Source: Lumbricus rubellus (Eukaryota; Annelida; Clitellata; Crassiclitellata; Lumbricidae). Taken from it: 64,000 nucleotides of DNA. Location of the stretch: assembly GCA_945859605.1 (NCBI GenBank), contig OX243814.1, positions 32,772,475-32,836,474 of the forward strand, given 5' to 3'. The notes under the pieces are model-generated. The model was not told the DNA's origin, ran no database searches, and saw nothing but the letters and a program-made list of their open reading frames with translations. Within the stretch, counting starts at the first letter, position 1, and each line of letters starts with the position of its first letter. Both the position numbers and the translations under genes were made by a program. This document shows, in pieces, positions 46,501-52,587 of this stretch.

Positions 46501-46709
46501 GTTCATCATCATCATCATGCAATCCACGAATATCATTCTTGGTCTTCCTCTTGACTCTTCGCCTCCGTTGATGCTCTATGGAAAGCTAATTATTTATTTA
46601 TGTACTGTTGTAGTTTATGCAAGTCCTGGAAGAAGACGAATTTGCGAGGAACCACAAGCTGGCTTTTCGTCTCAACCAGGTCCGGTCTGCGATGGACAGT
46701 GAGGTCTGA
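25875..46709 (+). CDS. Plexin (semaphorin receptor), A-like, 3' two-thirds of the gene
   Basis: Twenty-five exons (each listed separately) give 1256 residues plus stop with matching phases at all 24 introns. In order: PSI2 (1-38), linker and Ig-like region, PSI3 (about 153-200), IPT repeats (about 210-570), a membrane span (about 596-621), a juxtamembrane helix, and the cytoplasmic split GAP domain. The first GAP arginine motif is [10 protein letters not shown] (exon 15) and the second is [13 protein letters not shown] (exon 22), with a Rho-GTPase-binding insert between (exons 17-18). Plexins bind semaphorins outside the cell and inactivate Rap/R-Ras-type GTPases inside to steer axons and cells. 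The C terminus (AMDSEV) lacks the PDZ-binding end of plexin-B, favouring an A-type protein. The signal peptide, semaphorin domain and PSI1 (roughly 650 residues) were not found. Four donors lie inside tandem repeats. Confidence 0.96.
26007..26430. repeat. (CTGT/CTGC)n tract in plexin intron
   Basis: About 420 bp of degenerate CTGTCTGCCTGC repeat. Long frames through it translate to Cys/Leu/Ser runs and are spurious. Confidence 0.95.
26536..26664 (+). CDS. Plexin exon 2
   Basis: Acceptor AATCCAG ending at 26535, 43 codons, phase 0 at both ends. Encodes [18 protein letters not shown], which matches the plexin linker after PSI2. The donor is CAG|GCAAGT, a GC-type site; the nearest GT at 26669 would break the phase with exon 3. 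The donor region is duplicated 125 bp downstream. Confidence 0.88.
26916..26986. mobile_element. piggyBac-like 71-bp MITE (copy 2)
   Basis: TTAACCCTTTAATGCCG at the left end is mirrored by CGGCATTAAAGGGTTAA at the right, forming a strong hairpin with TTAA at both ends. The centre is the reverse complement of copy 5 at 56700, so the family inserts in both orientations. Confidence 0.85.
27037..27150 (+). CDS. Plexin exon 3
   Basis: Acceptor TTTTAG ending at 27036, 38 codons, phase 0. Encodes [20 protein letters not shown], matching the plexin region between PSI2 and PSI3. The donor GTTAGT at 27151 is the first of ten such sites in a 31-bp tandem array that also copies the exon's last ~21 bases. 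Confidence 0.87.
27130..27440. repeat. 31-bp minisatellite spanning the exon 3 donor
   Basis: Ten copies of a 31-bp unit. Each contains the end of exon 3 (CATAGAATGTGACCCAGTTC) and the GTTAGT donor. Donor copies start at 27151, 27182, 27213, 27244, 27275, 27306, 27337, 27368, 27399 and 27430. Copies differ by isolated substitutions. Reading past the first donor meets a TGA within the next unit. Confidence 0.95.
27643..27740 (-). repeat. Retroelement tail fragment, second family
   Basis: Contains GACCATTTATAAAGCGCTTC next to a TTGTATTGTATT run. The same sequence occurs in opposite orientation at about 44905-44980, next to an ATACAATACAAT run. The two are probably the 3' tails of another SINE or LINE family. 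Confidence 0.65.
27822..27921 (+). CDS. Plexin exon 4
   Basis: Acceptor GTTTAG ending at 27821, donor GTATGG at 27922, phase 0 in and 1 out. Encodes [20 protein letters not shown], which resembles the plexin segment just before PSI3. Confidence 0.88.
28278..28414. mobile_element. Tandem pair of piggyBac-like MITEs sharing one TTAA (copies 3 and 4)
   Basis: One ~70-bp hairpin element spans 28278-28347, a second ~71-bp element spans 28344-28414, and they share the central TTAA at 28344-28347. Both right ends read GGTC(G/A)TTAAAGGGTTAA; the left ends are CGACCAG and CGACGAG types. Confidence 0.75.
28483..28658 (+). CDS. Plexin exon 5: PSI3
   Basis: Acceptor TTTTCTAG ending at 28482, donor GTCAGT at 28659, phase 1 in and 0 out. 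Encodes the third PSI domain with [18 protein letters not shown], followed by the start of the first IPT repeat. Confidence 0.94.
28972..29280 (-). mobile_element. LINE 3' end fragment (CR1/L2-like C-terminal coding plus tail)
   Basis: The minus-strand frame ends [34 protein letters not shown], a common C-terminal signature of CR1/L2/Jockey-like LINEs. It is followed by the GGGAGCGCCTCT..GGCGCTATATAAAT tail. The insertion ends about 20 bp before the exon 6 acceptor. Related copies are at 45.6, 51.1 and 49.9 kb. Confidence 0.85.
29301..29440 (+). CDS. Plexin exon 6: IPT repeat
   Basis: Acceptor GCGTTTAG ending at 29300, donor GTAAGA at 29441, phase 0 in and 2 out. Encodes [20 protein letters not shown], the canonical start of a plexin IPT domain. 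Confidence 0.94.
30029..30134 (+). CDS. Plexin exon 7: IPT repeat continued
   Basis: Acceptor TTGTCAG ending at 30028, donor GTAAGA at 30135, phase 2 in and 0 out. Encodes [25 protein letters not shown] is inserted within about 50 bp of this donor. Confidence 0.92.
30175..32216 (-). mobile_element. RTE-like LINE, 5'-truncated copy 2
   Basis: An intact minus-strand frame to 30189 encodes the same reverse transcriptase as copy 1 ([28 protein letters not shown]), with about 70 extra residues upstream starting near FEILETDD. The first ~27 codons of the open frame come from a flanking CATA microsatellite and are not part of the element. It lacks the endonuclease and is inserted antisense in the plexin intron. 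It is inverted relative to copy 1, about 18 kb away. The flanks are ATGTATG-rich, so the target duplication cannot be resolved. Confidence 0.9.
32217..32345. repeat. CATA microsatellite at the LINE 5' end
   Basis: CATACATA repeats with interruptions adjoin the truncated end of LINE copy 2, which probably inserted into or next to a pre-existing CATA tract. Confidence 0.9.
32667..32882 (-). mobile_element. tRNA-derived SINE (near full length)
   Basis: The minus strand carries a tRNA-like head with GTGGTGTAGTGGTGG (A box) and GGTTCGAATCC (B box), then a body with CCTTGGGCAAGTCATTC, then the tail shared with LINE 3' ends, finishing with GTGCACATAC. It lies in the intron before plexin exon 8. Confidence 0.88.
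33027..33346 (+). CDS. Plexin exon 8: IPT repeats
   Basis: Acceptor CATTGCAG ending at 33026, phase 0 in and 2 out. Encodes [16 protein letters not shown], an IPT start, and continues to [17 protein letters not shown] at the next repeat. The donor GTATGT at 33347 is also the first base of a 22-bp tandem array. Confidence 0.95.
33347..33770. repeat. 22-bp minisatellite starting at the exon 8 donor
   Basis: About 19 units, each beginning GTATGTGCAC, run from the first intron base to about 33770, where they merge into a SINE tail fragment (about 33770-33805). The unit matches the terminal GTATGTGCACTTGTTAT of this window's SINEs. The exon frame stays open through the array. Because 22 is not a multiple of three, successive donors would shift frame. 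Confidence 0.95.
33873..33966 (+). CDS. Plexin exon 9: IPT repeat
   Basis: Acceptor ATTTTGCAG ending at 33872, donor GTAAGT at 33967, phase 2 in and 0 out. Encodes [20 protein letters not shown] of an IPT domain. Confidence 0.93.
34140..34420. repeat. Duplicated repeat with ATTC microsatellite
   Basis: A segment containing TTTATTGAAGCCAAAAACAC (about 34165) recurs in variant form after an (ATTC)n run at about 34256-34290. It is probably a pair of old retroelement 3' fragments. Confidence 0.55.
34925..35119 (-). mobile_element. tRNA-derived SINE, head-truncated
   Basis: Minus-strand SINE with GTATG-rich terminus, tail, body and B box (GGTTCGAATCC), but truncated before the A box. Its end lies only about 30 bp upstream of the exon 10 acceptor. 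Confidence 0.85.
35150..35419 (+). CDS. Plexin exon 10: IPT repeats
   Basis: Acceptor CTGTTTTAG ending at 35149, donor GTAAGT at 35420, 90 codons, phase 0. Encodes [12 protein letters not shown], then [13 protein letters not shown] and [15 protein letters not shown], matching the last extracellular IPT region of plexins. Confidence 0.95.
36074..36223 (+). CDS. Plexin exon 11: last IPT
   Basis: Acceptor TTTCCCAG ending at 36073, donor GTGAGT at 36224, 50 codons, phase 0. Encodes [19 protein letters not shown] and [13 protein letters not shown]. Confidence 0.94.
36678..36921 (+). CDS. Plexin exon 12: transmembrane and juxtamembrane
   Basis: Acceptor GTGGCCAG ending at 36677, phase 0 in and 1 out. 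Encodes [10 protein letters not shown], the membrane span ([21 protein letters not shown]), and the basic juxtamembrane helix with [18 protein letters not shown]. The donor GTGAGT at 36922 is the first of eleven in a 50-bp tandem array. Confidence 0.96.
36890..37450. repeat. 50-bp minisatellite spanning the exon 12 donor
   Basis: Eleven copies, counting the genuine one. Each contains the end of the coding exon (GTGGCCAAGGAATGCAAGGAG) followed by GTGAGT and GGATTGATTAAGG. One copy has GTAAGC in place of GTGAGT. Alternating TAGC/TAAC variants suggest two-unit amplification. Read-through of the first donor meets TAA within two codons. Confidence 0.95.
38184..38335 (+). CDS. Plexin exon 13: start of cytoplasmic GAP domain
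   Basis: Acceptor GTTTCCAG ending at 38183, donor GTAAGA at 38336, phase 1 in and 0 out. Encodes [26 protein letters not shown], the hallmark juxtamembrane/GAP start of plexins. Confidence 0.96.
38771..38961 (+). CDS. Plexin exon 14: GAP domain
   Basis: Acceptor TTACCAG ending at 38770, donor GTTAGT at 38962, phase 0 in and 2 out. Encodes [20 protein letters not shown] and [13 protein letters not shown]. Confidence 0.96.
39452..39596 (+). CDS. Plexin exon 15: first GAP arginine motif
   Basis: Acceptor CTTTAAG ending at 39451, donor GTAAGA at 39597, phase 2 in and 0 out. Encodes [20 protein letters not shown], with the invariant arginine pair used in GTPase catalysis. Confidence 0.96.
39699..39913 (+). 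mobile_element. tRNA-derived SINE, full-length plus-strand copy
   Basis: Best copy for defining the family. A-box-like TGGTGTAGTGG is at 39706-39716 and B box GGTTCGAATCC at 39749-39759. The body includes AGGACCTTGGGCAAGTCCTT, reminiscent of the CORE region of MIR-type SINEs, and the tail reads CGGGAGCGCCTCTGAGTAG..AGGCGCTATAACAAGTGCAC. About 215 bp. It is not a functional tRNA: no complete cloverleaf is apparent and the same structure recurs as a dispersed repeat. Confidence 0.9.
40039..40185 (+). CDS. Plexin exon 16: GAP domain
   Basis: Acceptor GTTGTAG ending at 40038, donor GTTTGT at 40186, 49 codons, phase 0. Encodes [20 protein letters not shown] and [15 protein letters not shown]. An (ATT)n run lies just upstream. 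Confidence 0.96.
40210..40470. repeat. (ATT/ATC)n microsatellite in plexin intron
   Basis: ATT triplets with interspersed ATC, mainly 40310-40467, and a shorter ATT run near 40207-40228. Frames through it translate to Ile/Met or Asn/Asp runs only. Confidence 0.95.
40841..41000 (+). CDS. Plexin exon 17: Rho-binding insert, first part
   Basis: Acceptor TTCTTCAG ending at 40840, donor GTAACG at 41001, phase 0 in and 1 out. Encodes [20 protein letters not shown], the ubiquitin-like start of the plexin Rho-GTPase-binding domain. Confidence 0.96.
41388..41650. repeat. (CTTA)n array running into the exon 18 acceptor
   Basis: Degenerate CTTACTTA/CTACTTA repeats fill 41388-41648, ending a few bases before the acceptor GAAG at 41648-41651. 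The repeat therefore provides the sequence where branch point and polypyrimidine tract would normally lie. Confidence 0.93.
41652..41852 (+). CDS. Plexin exon 18: Rho-binding insert, second part
   Basis: Acceptor CTTGAAG ending at 41651, donor GTAAGT at 41853, phase 1 in and 1 out. Encodes [20 protein letters not shown] and [18 protein letters not shown] begins about 30 bp after the donor. Confidence 0.95.
41883..42098 (-). mobile_element. tRNA-derived SINE (near full length)
   Basis: Same layout as the 32667 copy: GTTTG-rich terminus, GCACTTGTTATAG tail, body, B box near 42040 and A box near 42085. It lies just inside the intron after exon 18. Confidence 0.88.
42264..42361 (+). CDS. Plexin exon 19
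   Basis: Acceptor CTGTTGCAG ending at 42263, donor GTAAGT at 42362, phase 1 in and 0 out. Encodes the variable Ser/Asn-rich linker ending YGSRYYHL that leads back into the GAP domain. Confidence 0.93.
42528..42686. mobile_element. hAT-like 159-bp MITE with exact 8-bp TSD
   Basis: Ends CATGGGCGGAGTTT (42528) and AAACTCCACCCATG (to 42686) form an inverted repeat with one mismatch. GTAGTGTG flanks it exactly at 42520-42527 and 42687-42694. The interior has a C-run and repeated AGCCC..CCAAGAAGGC motifs. Confidence 0.92.
42990..43082 (+). CDS. Plexin exon 20: GAP domain
   Basis: Acceptor TGTGTCAG ending at 42989, donor GTAAGA at 43083, 31 codons, phase 0. Encodes [19 protein letters not shown], highly conserved among plexins. 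Confidence 0.96.
43230..43520. repeat. (GAT)n/(GGT)n tract, G-rich
   Basis: GATGAT repeats at about 43230-43320 and 43472-43518 surround a GGT/GGGGT-rich core (about 43345-43470) with many runs of three to eight G. Frames here are His/Pro or Gly/Val homopolymers, not genes. Confidence 0.95.
43587..43756 (+). CDS. Plexin exon 21: GAP domain
   Basis: Acceptor TGCTTCAG ending at 43586, donor GTGGGC at 43757, phase 0 in and 2 out. Encodes [20 protein letters not shown] and [15 protein letters not shown]. Confidence 0.96.
44257..44469 (+). CDS. Plexin exon 22: second GAP arginine motif
   Basis: Acceptor TGTTTCAG ending at 44256, donor GTCAGC at 44470, phase 2 in and 2 out. Encodes [19 protein letters not shown], which holds the second catalytic arginine region, then [11 protein letters not shown] and [18 protein letters not shown]. 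Confidence 0.97.
44905..44980 (+). repeat. Retroelement tail fragment, second family
   Basis: Reverse-complement counterpart of the 27643-27740 fragment: AGAAGCGCTTTATAAATGGTC followed by ATACAATACAATAC. Confidence 0.65.
45035..45110 (+). CDS. Plexin exon 23
   Basis: Acceptor CTGTTGCAG ending at 45034, donor GTAGGT at 45111, phase 2 in and 0 out. Encodes [20 protein letters not shown]. Confidence 0.95.
45335..45400 (+). mobile_element. Solo LINE/SINE tail
   Basis: GGGAGCGCCTCTGATTAG..GGACGCTATATAAAT followed by GAATGAATGAA. Similar solo tails occur at about 28779-28850, 32388-32440, 36487-36555, 49467-49530 and 50575-50650, and minus-strand ones near 7940, 28110 and 56125. Confidence 0.75.
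45556..45802 (-). mobile_element. LINE 3' end fragment (CR1/L2-like)
   Basis: The minus-strand frame ends [20 protein letters not shown] and [16 protein letters not shown], a decayed form of the 28972-29280 C-terminus, followed by the same AGGTGCTACATG..AAATA tail region. Confidence 0.8.
46016..46090 (+). CDS. Plexin exon 24
   Basis: Acceptor TTTTTTCAG ending at 46015, donor GTATGT at 46091, 25 codons, phase 0. Encodes [20 protein letters not shown] of the plexin C-terminal helices. Confidence 0.95.
46614..46709 (+). CDS. Plexin exon 25: C terminus and stop
   Basis: Acceptor GTTGTAG ending at 46613, phase 0 in. Encodes [20 protein letters not shown] and ends AMDSEV with TGA at 46707-46709. 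The C terminus is A-type in character and lacks a plexin-B PDZ-binding end. Confidence 0.95.
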   Translation, partial: FMQVLEEDEFARNHKLAFRLNQVRSAMDSEV

Positions 46710-47460
46710 CACGGCCGTTCCTCCCCCGTCTGATTATTCACGATGTCACCAGAATAACGGGCACGAATGCCGTGGCGCCCTCCTCGGTTAATGGACACTT
46801 GCATCGGGACATTTCCAGCAATAAGAACTGCGCGAACAATTTCCTAGGAACACAAGATCAAAATTTGTTGCTTTCTCAGTTGCAAGCTGGTCTGACTGGT
46901 CTCGCTTGGGCTTTGACGTCTGCTGCTGTCCAGCTGTGGCGTGGTGCTTCGGTGCCAAGCTGGCACCGTCAAGTGCCATTTTGTGCCTATGATTCGAGTG
47001 CCAAACGAGGCAATCCAAACTTGCTGATGTTTTCGGTGTATCGATGTATAGCACGGCATGAACTGTGGTTGGACATAATGCTTATTATGCTACGATGTAC
47101 TGTGGCGGACTTAACAACGTCTGTAATGTAACGTAAAATATCTATTGTTCATGCCATGTACTTTCAAGACATCTATTCAGATGAAAGGTAAGATGATGAT
47201 GATGATGATGATGTGTTATCGTTGAATATATCCAAGGCTACGTTTTGTCTACGTCGTGTTATTACTGCCACCTGCGTCGCCAATGTTTGCGGACTGTGTA
47301 CCTGTGTTATCTATATGATTTGTTCATCTGACTTGTAGAGCATTATTCAGATTGTAGTGTGACTAATAGTCTCCGAAGCTTTGCTTGTAAATCGTGATTC
47401 TTTCTGACTCTGCTTTGCTATGTTTTATTAAATAAAGCGCTGAAACTAAAGGTAGAAATG
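46710..47460 (+). other. Probable plexin 3' UTR
   Basis: Runs from the stop codon to a poly(A) signal AATAAA at 47431-47436 (TTATTAAATAAAGCGC). Contains a short GATGAT run near 47192-47213. The exact cleavage site cannot be read from sequence. Confidence 0.6.
47431..47436 (+). terminator. Candidate polyadenylation signal of plexin
   Basis: Canonical AATAAA about 720 bp after the stop codon, with GTGTGTGTGTG about 25 bp downstream as a plausible GU-rich element. Confidence 0.6.
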
Positions 47461-47916
47461 TGTGTGTGTGTGATATGAAAGCAATTAGGCTATTCTGATT
47501 ATATTTCAAGAGTTATATGACTAATTTGAGTCCCATTTTGCGAAAATAAGAGTTTACAGATCTGCAGGAAAACTATTGCATAACGACCTGCTTGTATAAA
47601 TGTGCTGTAACTTCAGCTTTTACTTTGTATCAATTTTTTCCACTATCTGGCTCAGAATCAAAAAATCTAGTAGTGTTCCTGCATTTTTAGAAAATGTGCT
47701 AAGATCCGTGAGAACTGATTTAGCGTGTGATATTGTGAGGAAGAGTGTATGATAATTTTAGCAGTTGTAAACGTATTGTATTCTGTGTTTTGCAAAACGT
47801 ACTCGATGAGTTGGATCAAAATTGAGTGTTTTAAATGAGTCAGATACATCTCTCAGGGTTGCAAACGCTATATACATGCTTTTCAATTTAATCGCAGCCA
47901 AGTTCTGATATTATCT

Positions 47917-48273
47917 GTGGCACCGCACACCGGTAATCAGCCTTAAGGTGATTTTCCAAGATATTGAGTTTGATACATCATTTCAAAGGCCTTGTCTCAT
48001 GCATCAAAATGACACAAAAATTATTGCTCTAGCTTAATTCTAACCGAAGATATAAGGAAATAAGTGATATAATGAAATTAATTAATTAATTAAATTTAAT
48101 TGATTAAAAAATAATATGCATATCAAAAGCATTAAAATAGCTTAGCAACTTGTCTTTTGGAAAAAAGAGTGAAATTTTTTTTAGATTCGATTTTTTTTCT
48201 AAATAAAAAAATCACAAACATACGGTACTATTTTCCTAATATCTCTGATGTGCAATTTGGTGTGCGGCGCCAC
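47917..48273. mobile_element. Non-autonomous DNA transposon, superfamily unassigned
   Basis: The terminal 15 bases are inverted repeats with one mismatch: GTGGCACCGCACACC at 47917 and GGTGTGCGGCGCCAC ending 48273. ATCT flanks both sides (47913-47916 and 48274-48277) and may be a 4-bp duplication. The interior is AT-rich with an AATTAATTAATTAA run and no coding capacity. Confidence 0.75.
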
Positions 48274-48516
48274 ATCTAAGGTGTGCATTGGTCGGGCAAT
48301 AATAAAATTAAACGGCAGTAAGGCCACCGTGGAAGTTAGCCAGAAGAGAGATTAATAAGATTTGTTGTGTGAAATAATTATTAGTAAAAAGATTGCTCAT
48401 CACAGTTGAGATTTGTTGTGTAAATTTTTACTCTTGAAAGTTGCAGGATTTTTTATCGTGAATGTTTTCTCATTAATCGGATGCGCAGAAATAGGACCAC
48501 AAATTGCAGTTCATCA

Positions 48517-48870
48517 CATAGGCGGAAACCTGTGCGGAGACTTGGGGGGGGGGGACGAACGAGTGGCCAAAGGAAAGACTCGAGATTTTTTTTTGTCCCA
48601 AAAGTCAAGAACATTTTCTCTTTTCACCACCCAAAAAGTTGATGACCTTTTTTAGTCATTTGGCCAAAAAAATTAAAGAAAAATTTAGATTTTCACCGCC
48701 AAAGTCTAACCAAAAAATTAATGTCTATTTTCACTGACCCCAAAAAATTGTATGCCATTTTTTCAGTCTTCACGCTCAACGATTGGGTGGGGAACCAATG
48801 CATAAGCCGTCCCCCCAACACTTTTATTGGTGGGACCGTCCCCCCCTGTCCCCCTAGGTTTCCGCCCATG
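48517..48870. mobile_element. hAT-like 354-bp MITE with exact 8-bp TSD
   Basis: Ends CATAGGCGGAAACCT (48517) and AGGTTTCCGCCCATG (to 48870) are inverted repeats with one mismatch. GTTCATCA flanks it exactly at 48509-48516 and 48871-48878. It contains a G-run, a C-run and an internal GATGACC..TTTTTAGTCATTTGGCC module shared with other elements near 62.6 and 63.8 kb. Confidence 0.92.
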
Positions 48871-49924
48871 GTTCATCATGAGATTCACAATGCTAGTCAT
48901 GACTCTAAAGAAGAAGTCATGCGATGTACGAAGTTTACTTTAAATTGAGAAGATGAGGTTTGCTCTAGTCAACACGTACTCCGTTTTTGTGTGTAAAGTT
49001 TCAATTGTGTCTACGAAAACGTTTACTGTTGAAACTTTTGTTTAGGTCAGCTTTTAGACGAGATTTTTTTATCAGCGGACTGGACATCAAGCTGAAAGAT
49101 CATGTCTAATGAAGAGCATACATTCTTCAGTTCTATTTATATATAATTTTTATATATGCATATTTGTTTTATTATAAATCAAATGCTTGGATGACACATC
49201 GCACCCAAACTCACATTGAATGGTTTGCAATTATTTCAACATTTGTTTGCGTGCGTTTGTTAAGTCTACGATTCTTGCAGATCAAAAATACTGCCACCGA
49301 CTTCATACTTTTGTATTTTATATCCCGCTATTTGTAGTAATAAGAAATTTTCGATTTTTAATTTGATAAAACACTAACCAGTGTTGCTGAAGCCAACTGT
49401 GCTGTAGTGACAATTCCTTGCTGTATTTATTTAAGAAATTTCAAACTTCTGTAATGTTGTGAGGCAACTGGGAGTGCCTCTGATTGGTGTGCACTGCAAG
49501 AGGCGCTATATAAATTTATAGATACAATACAACGCCTCTGCTTTGCTTGCTTGTTTTCAAGATTTATTTTTGCCAATTTGTGTTTAGGTATTTTAGCCAA
49601 GGTATGTAAGTAAAACTACGGCATTGCATCTTTGCTTGCCATACTCTACTTTCTGTGTGGTATGAACAATTTTGAGCACAGCCTCAGCTTTGCTATGTAC
49701 TATATAAATTTCATCTGTAATATTTTAAAACTCGTAATAAAGACAGTCTGAACTGAATGTGATTTCTGTGAGTGTAACTGTAGGCTGATACAATCCGTAC
49801 AGTAGTTGACTACCGCATTGAGTTTCCGCATGAAATTGAACATGAACGTGTGATAGGTCCAGGCCTGTAATCGAGGGTATATGTTGAGTTCGCATCCCTA
49901 AATTTTACCATGTCGAGAGTAAAT

Positions 49925-50330
49925 GAGAATGCACTACACTGGCTTCCTATTCCACAGCGGATCACCTATAGGGTTTCTGCATTACGGTAGTCTAGCACTG
50001 CATGGAGGGTGTGGCTCCCATTTACCTGCAGCTGGAGCTCTGCTGTCCCACTTCTGGTGTCCAGCGGTGATCTGACCTATCGGCTGAGCTCTTGTCCACT
50101 GGCTCATGGACAACTATAATGCAACGGCGCTCTTTCTCAGTGGCTGGTCCTAGAACCTGGAATGAACTCCCTGTTGCTCTCCGCCTGGTGCTTCTAGAGG
50201 TCGCACCAATATGTTTCTTTCTCACTTAAAAACTGCCTTATTTAGCCGTTGCTGGACTGGGAGCGCTTCTGAGTAGATTACTTTTAAGGTGCGCTATATA
50301 AAAAAAGTCAATAACAATAACAATACAGCA
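49925..50330 (+). mobile_element. LINE 3' end fragment (CR1/L2-like), plus strand
   Basis: Translated in pieces it shows LHWLPIPQRITYRV-type and FSVAGPRTWNELPVALRL-type motifs, typical of CR1/L2-like C-termini. It is followed by the GGGAGCGCTTCTGAGTAG..GCGCTATATAAA tail and an AATAACAATAAC run. It is decayed by frameshifts and stops. Confidence 0.8.
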
Positions 50331-51054
50331 TGTACTGACTTCACAAATATTTGTGTAAGCCTATAGTATACAGGAAAACTGACCTGCAGACAGTCCAAGG
50401 CATCTGTAGCATGTACTCCTCTCTAAATCTCGGCTGAACAAGTTCTCTCTGTCCTTTTTGTGATATGCCCTTCGATCAGAAATGTCCCCCTCCCGCATTG
50501 GTGTTCCACTCCCTTCCTAGAACCCCCTTTCCCAGACATTCCTCTCTTTCAAGATGGTTTTATATGGCTGTGTCGGAGTTGGGAGCGCCTCCATGTAGTT
50601 CCCTTAAAGAGGTGCTATTAAATTCTCATATTGAATGAATGAAGGAATGAATGAAAATACGAGGCCAACTGACTTGACCATTCCTTAAGCTACACTTCTA
50701 CAGTGTACTGACCTCTCGAGCTCTCTTTCTTCCTGTTTCCCAATCCTCCAAGATAGCAACTCGGCAGTCATGCTTGACTTCTATAAAACCTATACTGTAG
50801 CTGCAAAGTGTAAACTCTCAGACATGCTTAGTTCATCTCGGAAGGAATGAAGGATGCAACAGCTTCACTCTACGCTAGAATCTGCGTGGCTGAAAACATG
50901 AAATAGGGAGTTATACACAATGTAAATTTCTGAAATTTGTAAACAATACACAGAAAACATGTCTAGGCCTATGTCAAATAAAGACCTTGCGAGCACGGTT
51001 GTTTCAGCCTTGGACAAAAATCTAAATTATTATTAACAGGTTTGAAAGGTTTCG

Positions 51055-51165
51055 ATTCATTCATTCGGACATTTATATAGCCTAGCGCTCCTTCTAGTAA
51101 CAAACTACTGAGAGGCGCTCCCGACTCCAGCGCGCCGAAAGAGAACAGTTTTAAGTTTAGTAATA
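51055..51165 (-). mobile_element. Short LINE 3' end fragment
   Basis: The minus strand carries AACTGTTCTCTTTCGGCGCG and the GGGAGCGCCTCTCAGTAG..GGAGCGCTAGGC tail, ending in TATATAAATGTCC and GAATGAATG. It matches the tail of the 28972-29280 copy. Confidence 0.7.
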
Positions 51166-51282
51166 AACGATGCCAGGTGACAAGCGCTAACGCCACTAAA
51201 GAATTAGAAAGTTTCAAAAATATGTATCAGAAACGTTTAGATACATTATCCTCGTATAGGCCTATTAACCTTTTCCTGGGAT

Positions 51283-51428
51283 CAGTGCTTAAAGTGTGGA
51301 AAAATAAGTGCCTGGACGCCCCTTACCTTTCCGGGCTGTGTTGACCAATAAGTGGCAGGACGGCATTCATATTTTAAACTAAATGCATGGACGTCGTCCA
51401 TGACCGTCCAGCCGCACTTTAAGCTCTG
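51283..51428. mobile_element. hAT-like 146-bp MITE with exact 8-bp TSD
   Basis: Starts CAGTGCTTAAAGTG (51283) and ends CACTTTAAGCTCTG (51428). CCTGGGAT flanks it exactly at 51275-51282 and 51429-51436. It carries the internal motifs GTGCCTGGACGCCCCTT and GGACGTCGTCCATGACCGTCC. Relatives are at 57020-57172 and 62399-62828. Confidence 0.9.
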
Positions 51429-52587
51429 CCTGGGATGCGAAATAGCGACTAATACGTATTCTCTTAAGTTTTTACACGAGCTATAAAACTTAGGCTAGAT
51501 GACGCTAGACGGCAGAAAAACGACAAATGCGATGCAGAATTTATTTATTTATAGTCTATGTCTATGCTTCTTTCCCACCATCCGCGAATCACAGACAGTG
51601 CCGCCTGGCGATCCAATATTTCTCTGTCGTCGATGTCGCTGTAGTGTCTTAGATTTGTTGTTGTATGCGATTTAAGGTCAGCTTTAAATGATCTCCAACG
51701 AGACATGAGACCAAATTTCTCGCGCTGTTGTCGACATCCGACGTCGACGGGAGTCTGCAAGGAAAATCCGGGCATTATGTTGGATTGTGACTGAGGACAG
51801 ACGACATGAGTGGCGTCCGCCGAGCGACCGGATCACCCTCAGTCGCATCGCCATCCGTTTTTTCTTCTTCACCCTTCGTGGTCAGTCATGATTGTTTTCG
51901 TAATAATTTCAGTATTAGTCAAGAAATTTTTGTGTTCTTCAACTGTAACTTTCAAGGTTTGTGAGGGACCAAAACGGAGTCTGTTCGTGCTTGATATCGT
52001 TATCGACGCCTGGAAATGTTGTGTATCGTTTACTGGACCATAAATTATCGGTTATCATATTCTCGGCATTGGTGGACCCACGTTTTATAAAGGAAAACAG
52101 AGTTGAGTGATTAACGTAGACTGAAAGTTGGCGTGCGCGCACTCAAGACATACTGATAGTTATGGGTTAAATAGGTGCAGGCATTTGGTTCAATATCCAG
52201 GCATACCTTCTGAAACTGCAGTAGGCCCTACTTAGTATTTGTGAAACTGACTGAATTGATTGTTAAACTTAAGATGAGCGATAGTCCATGAAGCCTTCAA
52301 TTGCAGCAAGCATTAGCACTTCTCAGTTAGGGAAGATATGGGGATCGATCCGAGCAGTGCACGCGTCATAAGTCTATAAGTCGCACTTGGGTATGCAACT
52401 GTCTCAAATAGAACAACCAATTTATTTAAAACTTATCGAGTAGTATAAGTGAAATATTCAATTATATAGCTGGGTCATTTTGAGTAAATTAGCTACTGGC
52501 TTTGCATCTGGAAAGTATTAAATTATATATATATAGATATCATACCTGTGCATATTTTAGCTTTGAGTTGTGCAAGCCGACTCCAAA
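51429..52587. other. Upstream region of the Kv4 gene
   Basis: No other gene recognised. A minus-strand frame of 76 codons (51545-51775) resembles no known family. An AT-rich TTATATATATATAG lies at about 52524-52538. A possible 3' splice site ATATTTTAG ends at 52560, 27 bp before the channel start codon, so either a nearby promoter or a 5'-UTR intron is possible. Confidence 0.4.

Noticed and set aside
51545..51775. 76-codon minus-strand frame upstream of Kv4
   Set aside because: No recognised motif, no visible splice context and no support other than being open.
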